Numbered from the stretch's first letter, positions 42,841-52,181 are shown. The stretch is 64,000 nt of DNA from Flavobacteriales bacterium (GCA_020635675.1 JACJZJ010000002.1:806001-870000), one strand, 5' to 3'. The notes: generated from the letters alone by a model not told the origin. Made by a program: numbers and translations.

Positions 42841-43974
42841 TCAGGGTCGCCCTCCAGGCCCGTTCAGGGCATAGCACTTGCCGGGCAACGCCCGCACCAC
42901 CCCGTTGAACTCCATGTTCAGGAGCAGGGAGGCCGCCTTGCCTTGGGGCATACGGCTCTTGAGGCAGAGTTCATCGATGTCCGTTCGACCGTGTTCCCTG
43001 AGGATATCGACCAGCACCTGCTCGTCGGGCAGGAGGTCACTGAAAAGGGGCATCTGTGTGGCCTTCCTCCTGCCTGTCTTCGGGAGCCAATCCATGCGAT
43101 CGAGCACGTCCCGCGCGTCGGTCACCAGATAGGCCTGGTCGCGCTGAACCAGGCGGTTGCATCCCTCGCTTCTCGGATCGGATGGTCTTCCCGGGAAGGC
43201 CATCACCTCGCGGTCGTAGCCGTTGGCGATCTCCGCCGTGATCAGGGACCCGCCCTTGGGCCCGCTTTCCACCACGATGGTGCAATCGCAAAGGCCGGCG
43301 ATGATGCGGTTGCGTGCCGGGAAGTTACCCGGTGCGAAGGGGCTTCCGTGCGGCAACTCACTGGCGACCGCCCCGTTCGACCGGACCATTTCGCGGGCCG
43401 TGGCCCTGTGTTCCCCCGGATACACCCGGTCCAATCCGTGCGCCACAACGGCGATGGTGGGCAGACCGACACGTAGCGCGGTCCTGTGCGCGATGATGTC
43501 GATCCCGTAGGCCAGGCCGCTGATGATGGTGGCCCCACTGTCCGCCAACCCCTCCACCAGCTCCTCGCACAAGTGTTTACCCTGCTCCGTGGGTGCGCGG
43601 GTCCCCACGATGGCCACCGCCCGAGCGGGATCCAAGGAGGCCTTCCCATCGGCGAAAAGCACGACCGGTGCATCCGGCGCTTGACGAAGTCTGTACGGGT
43701 AGTCCGGATCGAGGTAGAAGACCATTCGGACACCGTTCCGTTGGACCAGGTTCCATTCCTTTTCGGCTGCCTTCAGCACGCCACGATCGAGGATCGTGGC
43801 CAGGTGACGCGGTCCTATCCCCGGCACCAGTTCCAGCTTCTTGCGAATGGACCGGTCGGAGAACAACGCGTCAACTCCACCGCAATAGGCTACCAAGTTC
43901 CGGGCGTTCACCGGACCGATGCCCTTCAGCATCGACAGGGCCAACTGATGGACCCGCGTTCGCTCCTCCTTCAT
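42841..43974 (-). CDS. dprA: DNA-processing protein DprA
   Basis: DprA (Smf) loads RecA on incoming single-stranded DNA during natural transformation. The protein is 377 residues, starting MKEERTRVHQLALSMLKGIG. An N-terminal helix-hairpin-helix region (LVPGIGPRHLATILD) is followed by the Rossmann-like core with VGTRAPTEQGKHLCEEL, SGLAYGIDIIAHRTAL and NRIIAGLCDCTIVVESGPKG. A C-terminal winged helix closes it (DELCLKSRMPQGKAASLL). Presence of dprA is compatible with competence, but no other com genes are in this window. Confidence 0.96.
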   Translation of the reverse strand: MKEERTRVHQLALSMLKGIGPVNARNLVAYCGGVDALFSDRSIRKKLELVPGIGPRHLATILDRGVLKAAEKEWNLVQRNGVRMVFYLDPDYPYRLRQAPDAPVVLFADGKASLDPARAVAIVGTRAPTEQGKHLCEELVEGLADSGATIISGLAYGIDIIAHRTALRVGLPTIAVVAHGLDRVYPGEHRATAREMVRSNGAVASELPHGSPFAPGNFPARNRIIAGLCDCTIVVESGPKGGSLITAEIANGYDREVMAFPGRPSDPRSEGCNRLVQRDQAYLVTDARDVLDRMDWLPKTGRRKATQMPLFSDLLPDEQVLVDILREHGRTDIDELCLKSRMPQGKAASLLLNMEFNGVVRALPGKCYALNGPGGRP

Positions 43975-44009
43975 GCGCACTGCCCGGTCGTGGTGTTCGA
44001 CCGGACCGC

Positions 44010-44017
44010 CAAAAGTA
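44010..44017 (-). promoter_or_regulatory. putative -10 box of dprA
   Basis: The minus strand reads TACTTTTG, perfect for TAnnTTTG, 35 nt before the chosen ATG at 43974. Confidence 0.5.
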
Positions 44018-44099
44018 GTCCGCCGGGATGCACGCCCGATCGTGGGCCACCTCCGCCACAAGGGGCTTTGGCTACATTTAGCCCGCAAGCCTGCGACAC

Positions 44100-46505
44100 A
44101 TGAATTACTGGTCGTTCCTATGTGGTGCCTGGATGGCGTCGCTCACCGCAGCTGGTCAGGATGCGGTGCTCACCGGTAGGATCACGGACTCCAAAAGCGG
44201 TGAGACCCTGGTAGGCGTGAACGTGGTGCACGGCCCTGGCCAGGGGACGGCCACCGACGTGAACGGGAACTACCGTATCGAATTGCCGGCGGGCAGCTAC
44301 GCCCTCACGGTCAGCTTCGTGGGCTACGGCACCCACGAGGAGACGGTCACCTTGAAGGCAGGAGAGCAACGCAACCTGGACTTCACGCTCGAACCGGCCA
44401 CCGCGCAGTTGGACATGGTGGTGGTGACGGCGGGGAAGTTCGAACAGCGGGTGGGGGAGGTATCCCAATCGCTCAGTGTCCTTCGTCCGGAGGTGGTGCA
44501 GAACAAGAACGTCACCAACGTGAACGAGGTACTGGGGCAGGTGCCTGGTGTGGTGATCATCGATGAGGACCCACAGATCAGGGCGGGCAGCGGATTCAGC
44601 TATGGTGCCGGTTCCCGGGTGATGGTCCTGGTGGACGACCTGCCCATCCTCAGCGGCGACATAGGGCGGGTCTCCTGGTCGGTGATCCCTACGGAGAACC
44701 TGGAGCAAGTGGAGGTGATCAAGGGGGCCTCCTCCGTTCTATACGGGAGCGCTGCATTGTCCGGCGTGATCAACGTGCGCACGGCCTATCCAAGGGCGGA
44801 ACCCACAACGCGGGTCAATGCCTTCGTGGGCGCGTACGATGCGCCCAGGAACAAGGAGGCCAAGTGGTGGTCGGACCGCAACCCCTTGATGGGAGGGGCG
44901 AACATATTCCATTCCCAGCAGTACGGTCCACTGGACGTGGTGTTGGGTGCCAATTTCGTCTGGGACGAGGGCTACATCGGACCGGAATCCGTCGGCAAGG
45001 ACGTGGCGAACAAGGACGACCCGAAATACCACGAGCCGGCCGGATACGACCATCGCGGACGTGCGAACATCGGCCTCCGTTGGCGCAACAGGAAGGTGAA
45101 GGGCCTGAACTACGGGGTGAACGCCAACGTCATCCGTGCCAGCAATACCAGCGTGTTCATCTGGGACGATGCGGATACCAACCTGTATGTCCCCGAGAAC
45201 GGGACGGTGACACGCACGGAGGGTGTCCAATACTACGTGGACCCTTTCATCAACTATGTGAGCGCGCAGAACACGAAGCACAGTTTGCGCATGCGCTACT
45301 ACGACCAGGATTTCGACAACACAGGGAACCAGAGCAATGCCAGCCATTTCGTCTATGGTGAGTACCAGATCCAACAGAAGGCCGACCTTCTGGGTGAAAC
45401 CGTCCTGACCGGCGGGATCGTGGGCCAGCGCACTCGTTCCGTTGCGGCCCTGTATAGTGGAAATTCGGATGGGGATGACGTGAACACGGCCACTAATACG
45501 GCCGCGTACCTGCAGGTGGACAAGAAATTCTTCCGTGAGAAGCTCGCGGTGTCCGCGGGTGTCCGCTACGAACGGTTCAAGGTGAACGAGGACGAGCAGA
45601 GTACCCCGGTGTTCCGGGCAGGTGCCACCTATCAGGTGCACAGGGGGACCTATTTGCGAGCGAGCTATGGCCAGGGCTTCCGTTTTCCGACCATCGGAGA
45701 GCGTTACATCACCACCAATGTCGGCTCGCTGAAGATCTATCCCAATCCCCAGCTCGATCCCGAGGAAAGCTGGAACGTCGAGGCCGGAGTGAAACAGGGT
45801 TTCAAGGTGGGGGGTGTCACCGGCTACCTGGACCTGGTAGGATATCAGCAGAAATTCCACAATTACATCGAGTTCACCTTCAATCAATGGGAGACCCCGA
45901 CGTTCCAGAACCTGGGCGGGCTGGGGTTCCGGTCCGTGAACACCGGAGATGCCCGGGTCAGGGGATTTGAGACGGAGCTTGCCGGCAAAGGCTCTTTGGG
46001 CAAGGTGGAGATCACCTTCCTGCTGGGGTATACCTATTCGCGACCGGTGTCCACCACGCCCGACCAGGAGTACAACTACGCGGAGGCACCCGGCGTGACC
46101 TTCGACCATGCCACCTATGCGAACAGCAGCTCCGACACGACGGACCACGTCCTGAAATTCCGGGTGGAACACCTGTTCCGTTCCGATATCCAAGCCGATT
46201 GGAAGCGCTGGTCGGCAGGGTTCAGTGTGCGCTACAACAGCCATGTCCGGAACGTGGACAACATCTTCATCCTTCTGGACGAAGAGACCAACCCGAACAC
46301 GTCCCTTCACACCGGGATCTCCGATTGGATGCGCACCCATCGCAGCGGGGACACCATCGTTGACGCGCGCCTGGGCATGAAGGTGGGCAAGCACAACAAG
46401 GTGTCGTTCATCGTGAACAACCTGCTGGACCTGGAGTATGCGATCCGACCGCTTACGGTCGAATCACCGCGCATGTTCCAACTTCAGTGGAGCACCCACA
46501 TCTGA
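44100..46505 (+). CDS. TonB-dependent outer-membrane receptor
   Basis: An 801-residue receptor. The N-terminus has a signal-like segment (WMASLTAAGQ), then a carboxypeptidase-regulatory-like domain (VLTGRITDSKSGETLVGVNV). The plug contains FEQRVGEVSQSLSVLRPEVV and NLEQVEVIKGASSVLYGSAA. The barrel runs to the C-terminal RMFQLQWSTHI. The substrate is not evident. It overlaps by 19 nt with the earliest possible start of kdsB; the preferred kdsB start lies 6 nt after the stop. Confidence 0.95.
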   Translation: MNYWSFLCGAWMASLTAAGQDAVLTGRITDSKSGETLVGVNVVHGPGQGTATDVNGNYRIELPAGSYALTVSFVGYGTHEETVTLKAGEQRNLDFTLEPATAQLDMVVVTAGKFEQRVGEVSQSLSVLRPEVVQNKNVTNVNEVLGQVPGVVIIDEDPQIRAGSGFSYGAGSRVMVLVDDLPILSGDIGRVSWSVIPTENLEQVEVIKGASSVLYGSAALSGVINVRTAYPRAEPTTRVNAFVGAYDAPRNKEAKWWSDRNPLMGGANIFHSQQYGPLDVVLGANFVWDEGYIGPESVGKDVANKDDPKYHEPAGYDHRGRANIGLRWRNRKVKGLNYGVNANVIRASNTSVFIWDDADTNLYVPENGTVTRTEGVQYYVDPFINYVSAQNTKHSLRMRYYDQDFDNTGNQSNASHFVYGEYQIQQKADLLGETVLTGGIVGQRTRSVAALYSGNSDGDDVNTATNTAAYLQVDKKFFREKLAVSAGVRYERFKVNEDEQSTPVFRAGATYQVHRGTYLRASYGQGFRFPTIGERYITTNVGSLKIYPNPQLDPEESWNVEAGVKQGFKVGGVTGYLDLVGYQQKFHNYIEFTFNQWETPTFQNLGGLGFRSVNTGDARVRGFETELAGKGSLGKVEITFLLGYTYSRPVSTTPDQEYNYAEAPGVTFDHATYANSSSDTTDHVLKFRVEHLFRSDIQADWKRWSAGFSVRYNSHVRNVDNIFILLDEETNPNTSLHTGISDWMRTHRSGDTIVDARLGMKVGKHNKVSFIVNNLLDLEYAIRPLTVESPRMFQLQWSTHI

Positions 46506-46510
46506 GGCGC

Positions 46511-47257
46511 TTGCGTATCCTCGGTATCATTCCGGCCCGGTACGCGAGTTCAAGACTTCCGGGAAAGCCGCTCGTCGACATCGGAGGGCGTTCGATGCTC
46601 CAGCGCGTGCACGAACGGGCTATACTCGCGCGGTCGCTCGACCGGGTGGTCGTGGCCACGGATGATGACCGTGTCCGGTCACATGCGGAGGGGTTCGGTG
46701 CAGAGGTGGTGATGACCTCACCGGACCACCCGAGCGGTACGGACAGGTGCATGGAGGCTTTGAGCGGGACCGAAGGTGCCTTCGATGCCGTTGTGAACGT
46801 GCAGGGGGACGAACCTTTCCTGGACCCCGGACAGATCGACCTCATCAGCGAAGCGCTGCGCGACCCCGAGGCCGGGATAGTCACGCTGGCAAAAGCGATC
46901 ATTTCGGACTCGGAGCTGGACGATCCGGGCGAAGCGCATGTCGTCGTGGACAAGGACAGGAACGCGCTGTACTTCAGCAGGTCGGCACTACCCTATCTGC
47001 GTGATCCGGTGGATGGTCAGCGTCACAAGGAGTTCCCTTTTCTGAAACATGTGGGCATCTATGGCTACAAGGTCGAGGTGCTTTCGCGCATCGTGGCATT
47101 GGGTCCATCCCTGCTGGAGCGCGCTGAAGATCTGGAACAACTGCGTTGGCTCGAGAACGGTTTCCGCATCCGGATCGCCATGACGGCGCACGAAGGGTTC
47201 TGCGTGGATACCGAGGCCGATCTGGAGGAGGCCAGGCGACGGGTCGGTGCGTTGTAA
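46511..47257 (+). CDS. kdsB: 3-deoxy-manno-octulosonate cytidylyltransferase
   Basis: It activates Kdo as CMP-Kdo for lipid A/LPS core synthesis. The protein is about 248 residues and begins LRILGIIPARYASSRLPGKP with the nucleotidyltransferase signature. The motif VVNVQGDEPFL and the sugar-site DVDTEADLEEAR-like C-terminus are present. There is no ATG near the conserved start, so a TTG at 46511 (6 nt after the receptor gene stop, GAGG upstream) is preferred; GTG at 46487 is the alternative. Other Kdo genes are not in the window. Confidence 0.93.
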   Translation: MRILGIIPARYASSRLPGKPLVDIGGRSMLQRVHERAILARSLDRVVVATDDDRVRSHAEGFGAEVVMTSPDHPSGTDRCMEALSGTEGAFDAVVNVQGDEPFLDPGQIDLISEALRDPEAGIVTLAKAIISDSELDDPGEAHVVVDKDRNALYFSRSALPYLRDPVDGQRHKEFPFLKHVGIYGYKVEVLSRIVALGPSLLERAEDLEQLRWLENGFRIRIAMTAHEGFCVDTEADLEEARRRVGAL

Positions 47258-47274
47258 TTTGGTCCTCCGGAGCC

Positions 47275-48318
47275 ATGCTTGAAAAGGAGATCCACGAACT
47301 GTTGTACCATCACGATTGCGTGATCGTGCCGGACCTTGGCGGATTCTTGACGCACTACCGACCCGCACGGATCGATGAGGCGCAACGGTCGGTCCATCCT
47401 CCCTCCAAGGATGTGAGCTTCAATCGGAACCTGGTACGCAGCGATGGTCTTCTGACCGATCACGTGGCGCGGCGCAGGGCCATCGGATTCGATGAGGCTG
47501 GACGACGGATCACCCGACAGGTGGATGAGTGGCGCAAGGACCTGGAGCGGAAGGGCAGGCTTGAGCTGGCCCGCATCGGAACGCTCTATCACGATGGCTC
47601 CCGCGAGCTCCAGTTCGAGCCTGACCGCCGGATGAACTACCTGCGTGACGCCTATGGTCTGCGACCCGTGGCGGCCACGCCTCTGCTTCGGAACACGCTC
47701 CAACGGACGCCCTCCCCCGCACGCGGCCTGGACCAGGGACCTCTGAAGGCCGATACCTCATCGACCTCAAGGACATGGGTCCGGGCAGCTGCCGCTGGAG
47801 CACTGCTGCTGGCGCTCGGTGCGACATACTGGGTCATGAGCGGTCCAGGTAGGGCCCGCTCGGTTTGGAGCGGTATGGACCTGTTCGGGCCCATGGAACA
47901 GGAGGATTACCGACCGCGTGCGGAGGAGGTGATCGCCCTTGCGGAAGAACGACCGGCGGAATGGATGCCGAACGAGCAGGTACATGGCGTGCGTGAGCTT
48001 CCCGTCATCGGCAGAGAAGGTGCGTTATCCCCAGTGGACCTCGGGCCTGAGGTCGCCACACCGGAAAGCACCGCCGTGGCCGTGTCGGTCGTTCGTGACA
48101 AATACCACGTGATCGGCGGTTGCTTCAGCATGAAGGAGAACGCGGACCGGTTCATCCTGCACCTCATCGCGCAAGGCTTCCCGGCCCATCTGGTCGATGA
48201 GCATGGCGGGCTCTTTCGTGTCGCCTATGGCAGCTATCCCCAGCGGACCGCGGCGCTCGAGGCGCTCCAGGCGGTGCGTCGGGAACATGCTCCGGAAGCA
48301 TGGTTGTTGGTGCGATGA
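47275..48318 (+). CDS. HU-CCDC81 and SPOR domain protein
   Basis: A 347-residue protein. Residues 1-150 resemble the twin bacterial HU-like domain of the CCDC81 type (LYHHDCVIVPDLGGFLTHYR). A single transmembrane helix near residues 160-182 (AAAGALLLALGATYWVMSG) separates it from the exported part. The C-terminal SPOR domain (YHVIGGCFSMKENADRFILH) binds denuded peptidoglycan at the division septum. This arrangement is typical of Bacteroidota and suggests a protein at the division site whose cytoplasmic HU domains contact DNA or a protein partner. A TAATTTGG box precedes it by 12 nt. Confidence 0.88.
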   Translation: MLEKEIHELLYHHDCVIVPDLGGFLTHYRPARIDEAQRSVHPPSKDVSFNRNLVRSDGLLTDHVARRRAIGFDEAGRRITRQVDEWRKDLERKGRLELARIGTLYHDGSRELQFEPDRRMNYLRDAYGLRPVAATPLLRNTLQRTPSPARGLDQGPLKADTSSTSRTWVRAAAAGALLLALGATYWVMSGPGRARSVWSGMDLFGPMEQEDYRPRAEEVIALAEERPAEWMPNEQVHGVRELPVIGREGALSPVDLGPEVATPESTAVAVSVVRDKYHVIGGCFSMKENADRFILHLIAQGFPAHLVDEHGGLFRVAYGSYPQRTAALEALQAVRREHAPEAWLLVR

Positions 48319-48342
48319 GCGGGGGCGCCATCCCATCGGACC

Positions 48343-48350
48343 TACATTTG
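48343..48350 (+). promoter_or_regulatory. putative -10 box of the STAS-like gene
   Basis: TACATTTG, perfect for TAnnTTTG, ends 20 nt before the ATG at 48371. Confidence 0.5.
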
Positions 48351-48370
48351 CGCCGCCCGGAAGAAAGGTC

Positions 48371-48766
48371 ATGAGCGAGGAGATCCGGCAGGAGGCTTGC
48401 GCCATCCACTTTTTGGACAACGACATTGTCCATGTCCATTTTCTTGATGGCCGATTGGTGACGCCCGAGGACGTGCAAACGATGTTCGACGCCGTGGAAG
48501 AAAGACGTCGGGGGCGCAAGGCGCTGTTGATGGTAAGCGTGGGGGACAAGACGACGATGACAAATGAGGCCAGGGCCTATGCCAGCGCTCCGGAAAGCTC
48601 GCGTTATATCGCTGCCGATGCGATCATCCTCCGCGATTTCAGTCACCAGTTGGCCGCGAACGTCTTCGTCCGGTATCACAAGCCCGGGCGGCCCATCCAG
48701 ATGTTCCCCGACAAGGAAAGCGCCATGTCCTGGCTGGCGGAACAACACCATTTGATCGGACCATGA
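48371..48766 (+). CDS. hypothetical STAS-like protein
   Basis: A 131-residue soluble protein with a pattern of alternating strands and helices resembling STAS/SpoIIAA or the small DUF-type STAS-like regulators (AIHFLDNDIVHVHFLDG then PEDVQTMFDAVEERRRGRK, then KALLMVSVGDKT). I cannot assign a partner. It overlaps the next gene by 4 bp, and the HU-SPOR gene precedes it at 52 bp. Confidence 0.65.
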   Translation: MSEEIRQEACAIHFLDNDIVHVHFLDGRLVTPEDVQTMFDAVEERRRGRKALLMVSVGDKTTMTNEARAYASAPESSRYIAADAIILRDFSHQLAANVFVRYHKPGRPIQMFPDKESAMSWLAEQHHLIGP

Positions 48767-49404
48767 CCCCTCGGACAGCTCTTTTCATAGCACCGTTCCT
48801 GGTCATCGCTACGCAGGCCCAGGTGGTCGATGTCCTGCCGGACCGGATCATCAAGGCAGGCAAGGCCGAGGTCACGATGGTGGCCGTGGCGCCCAAGGGC
48901 GATCGCATCCTTGTGGCCACCGACCAGGGCGCAGGGCTCTATGATATCGAGAGCGGCAGGAAGGTGCAGGAGTTCCCCTACGATGAGGACGGAAGCACCG
49001 TAGTATGGTATGCGGCCTTCAACGACAATGGCGAGTTCGTGGTGCTGATCGGTCGCACGGGAAAGCGTGAGGTGTGGGACGTGAAGAGCGGGAAGACCGA
49101 CAAGATGCTGAACAAGCATCGATGGATCCCCGATCCGCGGGCGACCAAGGCCCTGGGTCTTGACATGTCCAACTCCGAGTTCGATCGGTTCTACCAACAA
49201 TCCACCGCGGACAATGAGGGCATAACGGCGCAGGCCGTCAAGGACGGTGCCGTGGAGTTCAAGGATGGCGAGGGGAAGGTCCTGCAGAGACTGGAGTTCC
49301 CGGAGAACAGGGACCAGCATCATCGCGCCCCCTGCCTCTTTCAAGACGTGTGGTTCATCACGGGCACTGACGACGGGCGCGTGCTCTTCTACAAGGTGAG
49401 ATGA
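48763..49404 (+). CDS. secreted WD40-like repeat protein
   Basis: A 213-residue exported protein with signal peptide (MTPRTALFIAPFLVIATQAQ). The mature part contains about two to three WD40-like blades (DRILVATDQGAGLYDIESGR, GEFVVLIGRTGKREVWDVKS, WFITGTDDGRVLFYKVR), too few for a closed propeller, so it may dimerise or be truncated. It overlaps the STAS-like gene by 4 bp, so both are likely expressed together. Confidence 0.7.
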   Translation: MTPRTALFIAPFLVIATQAQVVDVLPDRIIKAGKAEVTMVAVAPKGDRILVATDQGAGLYDIESGRKVQEFPYDEDGSTVVWYAAFNDNGEFVVLIGRTGKREVWDVKSGKTDKMLNKHRWIPDPRATKALGLDMSNSEFDRFYQQSTADNEGITAQAVKDGAVEFKDGEGKVLQRLEFPENRDQHHRAPCLFQDVWFITGTDDGRVLFYKVR

Positions 49405-49420
49405 ACGCCGGCGCACCGGC

Positions 49421-49428
49421 TACTTTTG
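49421..49428 (+). promoter_or_regulatory. -10 box of the thioesterase gene
   Basis: TACTTTTG, perfect for TAnnTTTG, ends 7 nt before the ATG at 49436, predicting a leaderless or nearly leaderless mRNA. Confidence 0.6.
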
Positions 49429-49435
49429 CCGGCGC

Positions 49436-49960
49436 ATGAGCGAGACCCACGATACCCGGCCGGTCAGTGAGAGCCTGGCCGAGACCACGCACCTGGTGTT
49501 GCCCAACGACACGAATACCCTCGGCAACCTGATGGGAGGGCAGCTTTTGAAGTGGTTGGATATCGCCTGCGCGATCAGTGCGCACCGCCATTGCAAGCGT
49601 GTGGTGGTCACCGTGGCAGTGAACCATGTCAGCTTCGACCGGCCGATCAAGCTGGGTGATTTCGTGACGATCCGCAGCCAGGTGAGCCGTGCGTTCAGTA
49701 CCAGCATGGAGGTATGGGCCGACGTTTGGGTGGAGGACCATGTGAGCGGGAAGAAGATCCGCTGCAACAATGCGATCTACACGTTCGTGGCCGTGGACAA
49801 TACCGGCAGCCCGATCGAGGTGCCTGCGGCCGCTCCCGGCAATTCGGAGGAACAGCAACGGTATGATGGTGCGCTGCGTCGTCGTCAATTGCGTCTGATC
49901 CTCGCCGGAAAAATGCGGCCGGAGGAAGCCACCGAGCTGCGGGCGCTCTTCCCCAAGTGA
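49436..49960 (+). CDS. acyl-CoA thioesterase (hotdog fold)
   Basis: A 174-residue YciA/BACH-type acyl-CoA hydrolase. The hotdog helix and active region are in LPNDTNTLGNLMGGQLLKWL and the conserved NHVSFDRPIKLGDFVTI. The C-terminal 40 residues (RRRQLRLILAGKMRP) are typical of the short dimeric form. It cleaves fatty acyl-CoA in the cytoplasm. It converges with the 120-residue unknown gene, with a 1-bp gap. Confidence 0.9.
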   Translation: MSETHDTRPVSESLAETTHLVLPNDTNTLGNLMGGQLLKWLDIACAISAHRHCKRVVVTVAVNHVSFDRPIKLGDFVTIRSQVSRAFSTSMEVWADVWVEDHVSGKKIRCNNAIYTFVAVDNTGSPIEVPAAAPGNSEEQQRYDGALRRRQLRLILAGKMRPEEATELRALFPK

Positions 49961-49961
49961 G

Positions 49962-50324
49962 CTAGAGCCCTTCTTCCAGCCCGTCGGCATCGAACAGTTC
50001 TCCGGTTGAGGTGTCGATCGCCCGCCGGTCCAGTGCGCGCATGATCCCAGCCACGCAGTGGGCGCTCATGTCGCCTCCGTGGACATGCACCACGATGTAA
50101 CGGACCTGCTTCGCGTCCTCCATGTGAAACTGGATGCTCAGGTCGATGCCCGGTGTCCTCACGAACAGCCAGTCCTTGTCCTGTGGTTCAGCACCGGGCA
50201 CCGCGTCACGGATCGTTGCGATCAGCGTGTCGCGGGTGCCAAGTGGTGCGGGCCGGAAATCGGCGGGCACATCGGCGATGCGCGACACCTCCGGAAGGTC
50301 CTGAATGAAGATCTCCCAGCTCAT
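49962..50324 (-). CDS. hypothetical protein
   Basis: A 120-residue soluble protein starting MSWEIFIQDLPEVSRIADVP. The frame is open further upstream, but that part lies inside the heptosyltransferase gene and is not conserved in appearance. The mid part (VRYIVVHVHGGDMSAHCVAG) shows two His residues in a strand. No family recognised. Its start overlaps the end of the heptosyltransferase by 4 bp, indicating coupling. Confidence 0.65.
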   Translation of the reverse strand: MSWEIFIQDLPEVSRIADVPADFRPAPLGTRDTLIATIRDAVPGAEPQDKDWLFVRTPGIDLSIQFHMEDAKQVRYIVVHVHGGDMSAHCVAGIMRALDRRAIDTSTGELFDADGLEEGL

Positions 50325-51298
50325 GGGCGTGCGGCCTGCGCGATCGCTGCGATATCCTGCCTTTCCATGCAACGGAAATGCCCCTGTGGACAACGGTCGA
50401 AACCGATCTTGGAACATGGCCGACATGCCAGCCCTTGCACCTCGGCTACGATGGCACGCTCGGGATGCTCCGGGATGTAGGGTCCCATGCCGAAGACGGG
50501 TGCCGTGCTTCCCCAAACGCTGACCACCTTCCTGCGGAACGCGGCCGCGACGTGCATGGCACCGCTGTCATGGGCGATGACGCTGTTGGCCCGCCGGATC
50601 AGCGAGGCGCTGCCGAGAATATCGAAGCGGCCGGTGGCATCGAAGGCCCGACCACCCACTGCGGTCTGGATCGCAGCGGCCACCGCCTTGTCCGTTCCAC
50701 CGCCAATAAGGACGAGCGGCCCTTCGACGGCTTGCGCCAATTCCGTCAACTTGTGCAGCGGGAGCCGCTTGGTGGTATGAGCGGCGCCGATCGCCAGGGC
50801 CGTGTAGCCTTGTCGGTGGCTGCTTGGAAGTTCATCGATAGGTACCTCGCGATCCGGGGGTATGAACAGGTCGAGCCCCATCCGATCGTTGCGCACACCC
50901 AGGTCCTCCAGTGTCGAGAGGTACCTGTCCACGATGTGCATCCGGGGCAACCGGTCGAGCTTCAGGTTCACGAGCAGCCACTTCTCCACATTGAGCTTCG
51001 GGAAACTTCGCGAAGGGACGCCCAGGGCCCGCTTGATCCGGGATGTGCGCAGGTTGTGATGCAGGTCGATCACCAGGTCGAATCGTTCGGCTTTCAGCTC
51101 CTGAATGAGCCCGCCTGATCGATCGGTCAACGTATGGAGGCGATCGACGTGTGGTGAAAACCGCACCAGGTCGGCGAAGGGGCTCTTGGTGGCGAAATGG
51201 ATCCGTACATCCTTCACCTGTTGCTTCAAGCAACGAAGCACGGGGCTGGTCAGCACGATGTCGCCGATGGAACTGAAACGGATGATGAGGACCTTCAT
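50321..51298 (-). CDS. GT9-family (heptosyltransferase-like) glycosyltransferase
   Basis: A 325-residue glycosyltransferase. It starts MKVLIIRFSSIGDIVLTSPV, the GT9 signature, and contains the usual sugar-nucleotide region VIAHDSGAMHVAAAFRRKVV and the cysteine-rich C-terminus RPCSKIGFDRCPQGHFRC. Members add ADP-heptose to LPS core. A perfect -10 box lies at 51313-51320, 14 nt upstream. LPS relevance fits kdsB nearby. Confidence 0.93.
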   Translation of the reverse strand: MKVLIIRFSSIGDIVLTSPVLRCLKQQVKDVRIHFATKSPFADLVRFSPHVDRLHTLTDRSGGLIQELKAERFDLVIDLHHNLRTSRIKRALGVPSRSFPKLNVEKWLLVNLKLDRLPRMHIVDRYLSTLEDLGVRNDRMGLDLFIPPDREVPIDELPSSHRQGYTALAIGAAHTTKRLPLHKLTELAQAVEGPLVLIGGGTDKAVAAAIQTAVGGRAFDATGRFDILGSASLIRRANSVIAHDSGAMHVAAAFRRKVVSVWGSTAPVFGMGPYIPEHPERAIVAEVQGLACRPCSKIGFDRCPQGHFRCMERQDIAAIAQAARP

Positions 51299-51312
51299 GG
51301 GTGCGGGCAGGC

Positions 51313-51320
51313 CAAAAGTA
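51313..51320 (-). promoter_or_regulatory. putative -10 box of the GT9 gene
   Basis: The minus strand reads TACTTTTG, perfect for TAnnTTTG, 14 nt before the ATG at 51298. Confidence 0.5.
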
Positions 51321-51413
51321 GCCGGGCGCGGATGCTTGGGCGGGGATCGCTTCCGGAAGACCCATGATGGCATTGATGTCGACTTCCCTGAAGGTTGCCG
51401 TTAATTCGCCCCG

Positions 51414-52181
51414 ATGTTCGTTGATACGCACGCTCATCTCTACCACAAGCAGTTCGACAATGACCGTCAGGAGATGCTCCAACGGGCCTTGGATGCCGGT
51501 GTGCGAAGGATCTACCTGCCCAATATCGATGCCGAGAGCATCGACGCGATGCATGCTTTGGAGGACGCCTATCCGGAACTGTGCCGCTCCACCATGGGGC
51601 TGCATCCATGTTCGGTAGGCGAGGACCCCGGCGCCGACCTGACCCGTGTACGGGAGTTGCTGTCCAGCGGCCGTTACTGGGCGGTCGGGGAGATCGGGAT
51701 CGACCTCTATTGGGACAGTACCTGGCTGGAACAACAGCAAGAGGCCTTCCGGCAGCAAGTGCGTTGGGCCAAGGAATTGACCCTGCCGGTCGTGATCCAT
51801 TGCCGGAACAGCTTCGATGAGGTGATCACGATCGTCGAAGAAGAGCACGATGCCGATCTGACGGGAGTGTTCCATTGCTTCACGGGAACGGAGGACCAGG
51901 GTCGGCGTATTCTGGACCTCGAAGGATTCTATCTGGGCATCGGGGGTGTGATCACTTTCGCCAAGAGCGGCCTGGCGGAAACCCTGGGTCGACTGGGACC
52001 GGAGCGCTGCGTGCTCGAGACCGATGCGCCTTATCTGGCGCCCGCCCCGCATCGGGGGAAGCGCAATGAAAGCGCATACATCCCCCTCGTGGCGGAAGCC
52101 TTGGCCCTGGCCACCGGCAAGAGCATCGACGAGATCGCGCACATCACCACCCGCAATGCGGCAAAGCTCTTCGAGGAATGA
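51414..52181 (+). CDS. TatD-family DNA hydrolase
   Basis: A 255-residue metal-dependent hydrolase (TIM barrel). The metal-binding HxH is in MFVDTHAHLYHKQF, the Glu in AVGEIGIDLYWD, His in LPVVIHCRNSF and GVFHCFTG, and Asp in VLETDAPYLAP. Family members are 3'-5' DNases for repair. It overlaps the asparaginase gene by 4 bp. Confidence 0.95.
   Translation: MFVDTHAHLYHKQFDNDRQEMLQRALDAGVRRIYLPNIDAESIDAMHALEDAYPELCRSTMGLHPCSVGEDPGADLTRVRELLSSGRYWAVGEIGIDLYWDSTWLEQQQEAFRQQVRWAKELTLPVVIHCRNSFDEVITIVEEEHDADLTGVFHCFTGTEDQGRRILDLEGFYLGIGGVITFAKSGLAETLGRLGPERCVLETDAPYLAPAPHRGKRNESAYIPLVAEALALATGKSIDEIAHITTRNAAKLFEE

Noticed and set aside
44739..46394. A 551-codon open frame antisense to the second receptor
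   Set aside because: Same reasons: no motif, biased composition, true gene on the other strand.
47275..48318. Classical nucleoid HU protein
   Set aside because: The HU-like part is followed by a membrane helix and a SPOR domain, so it is a division-site membrane protein, not a free nucleoid protein.
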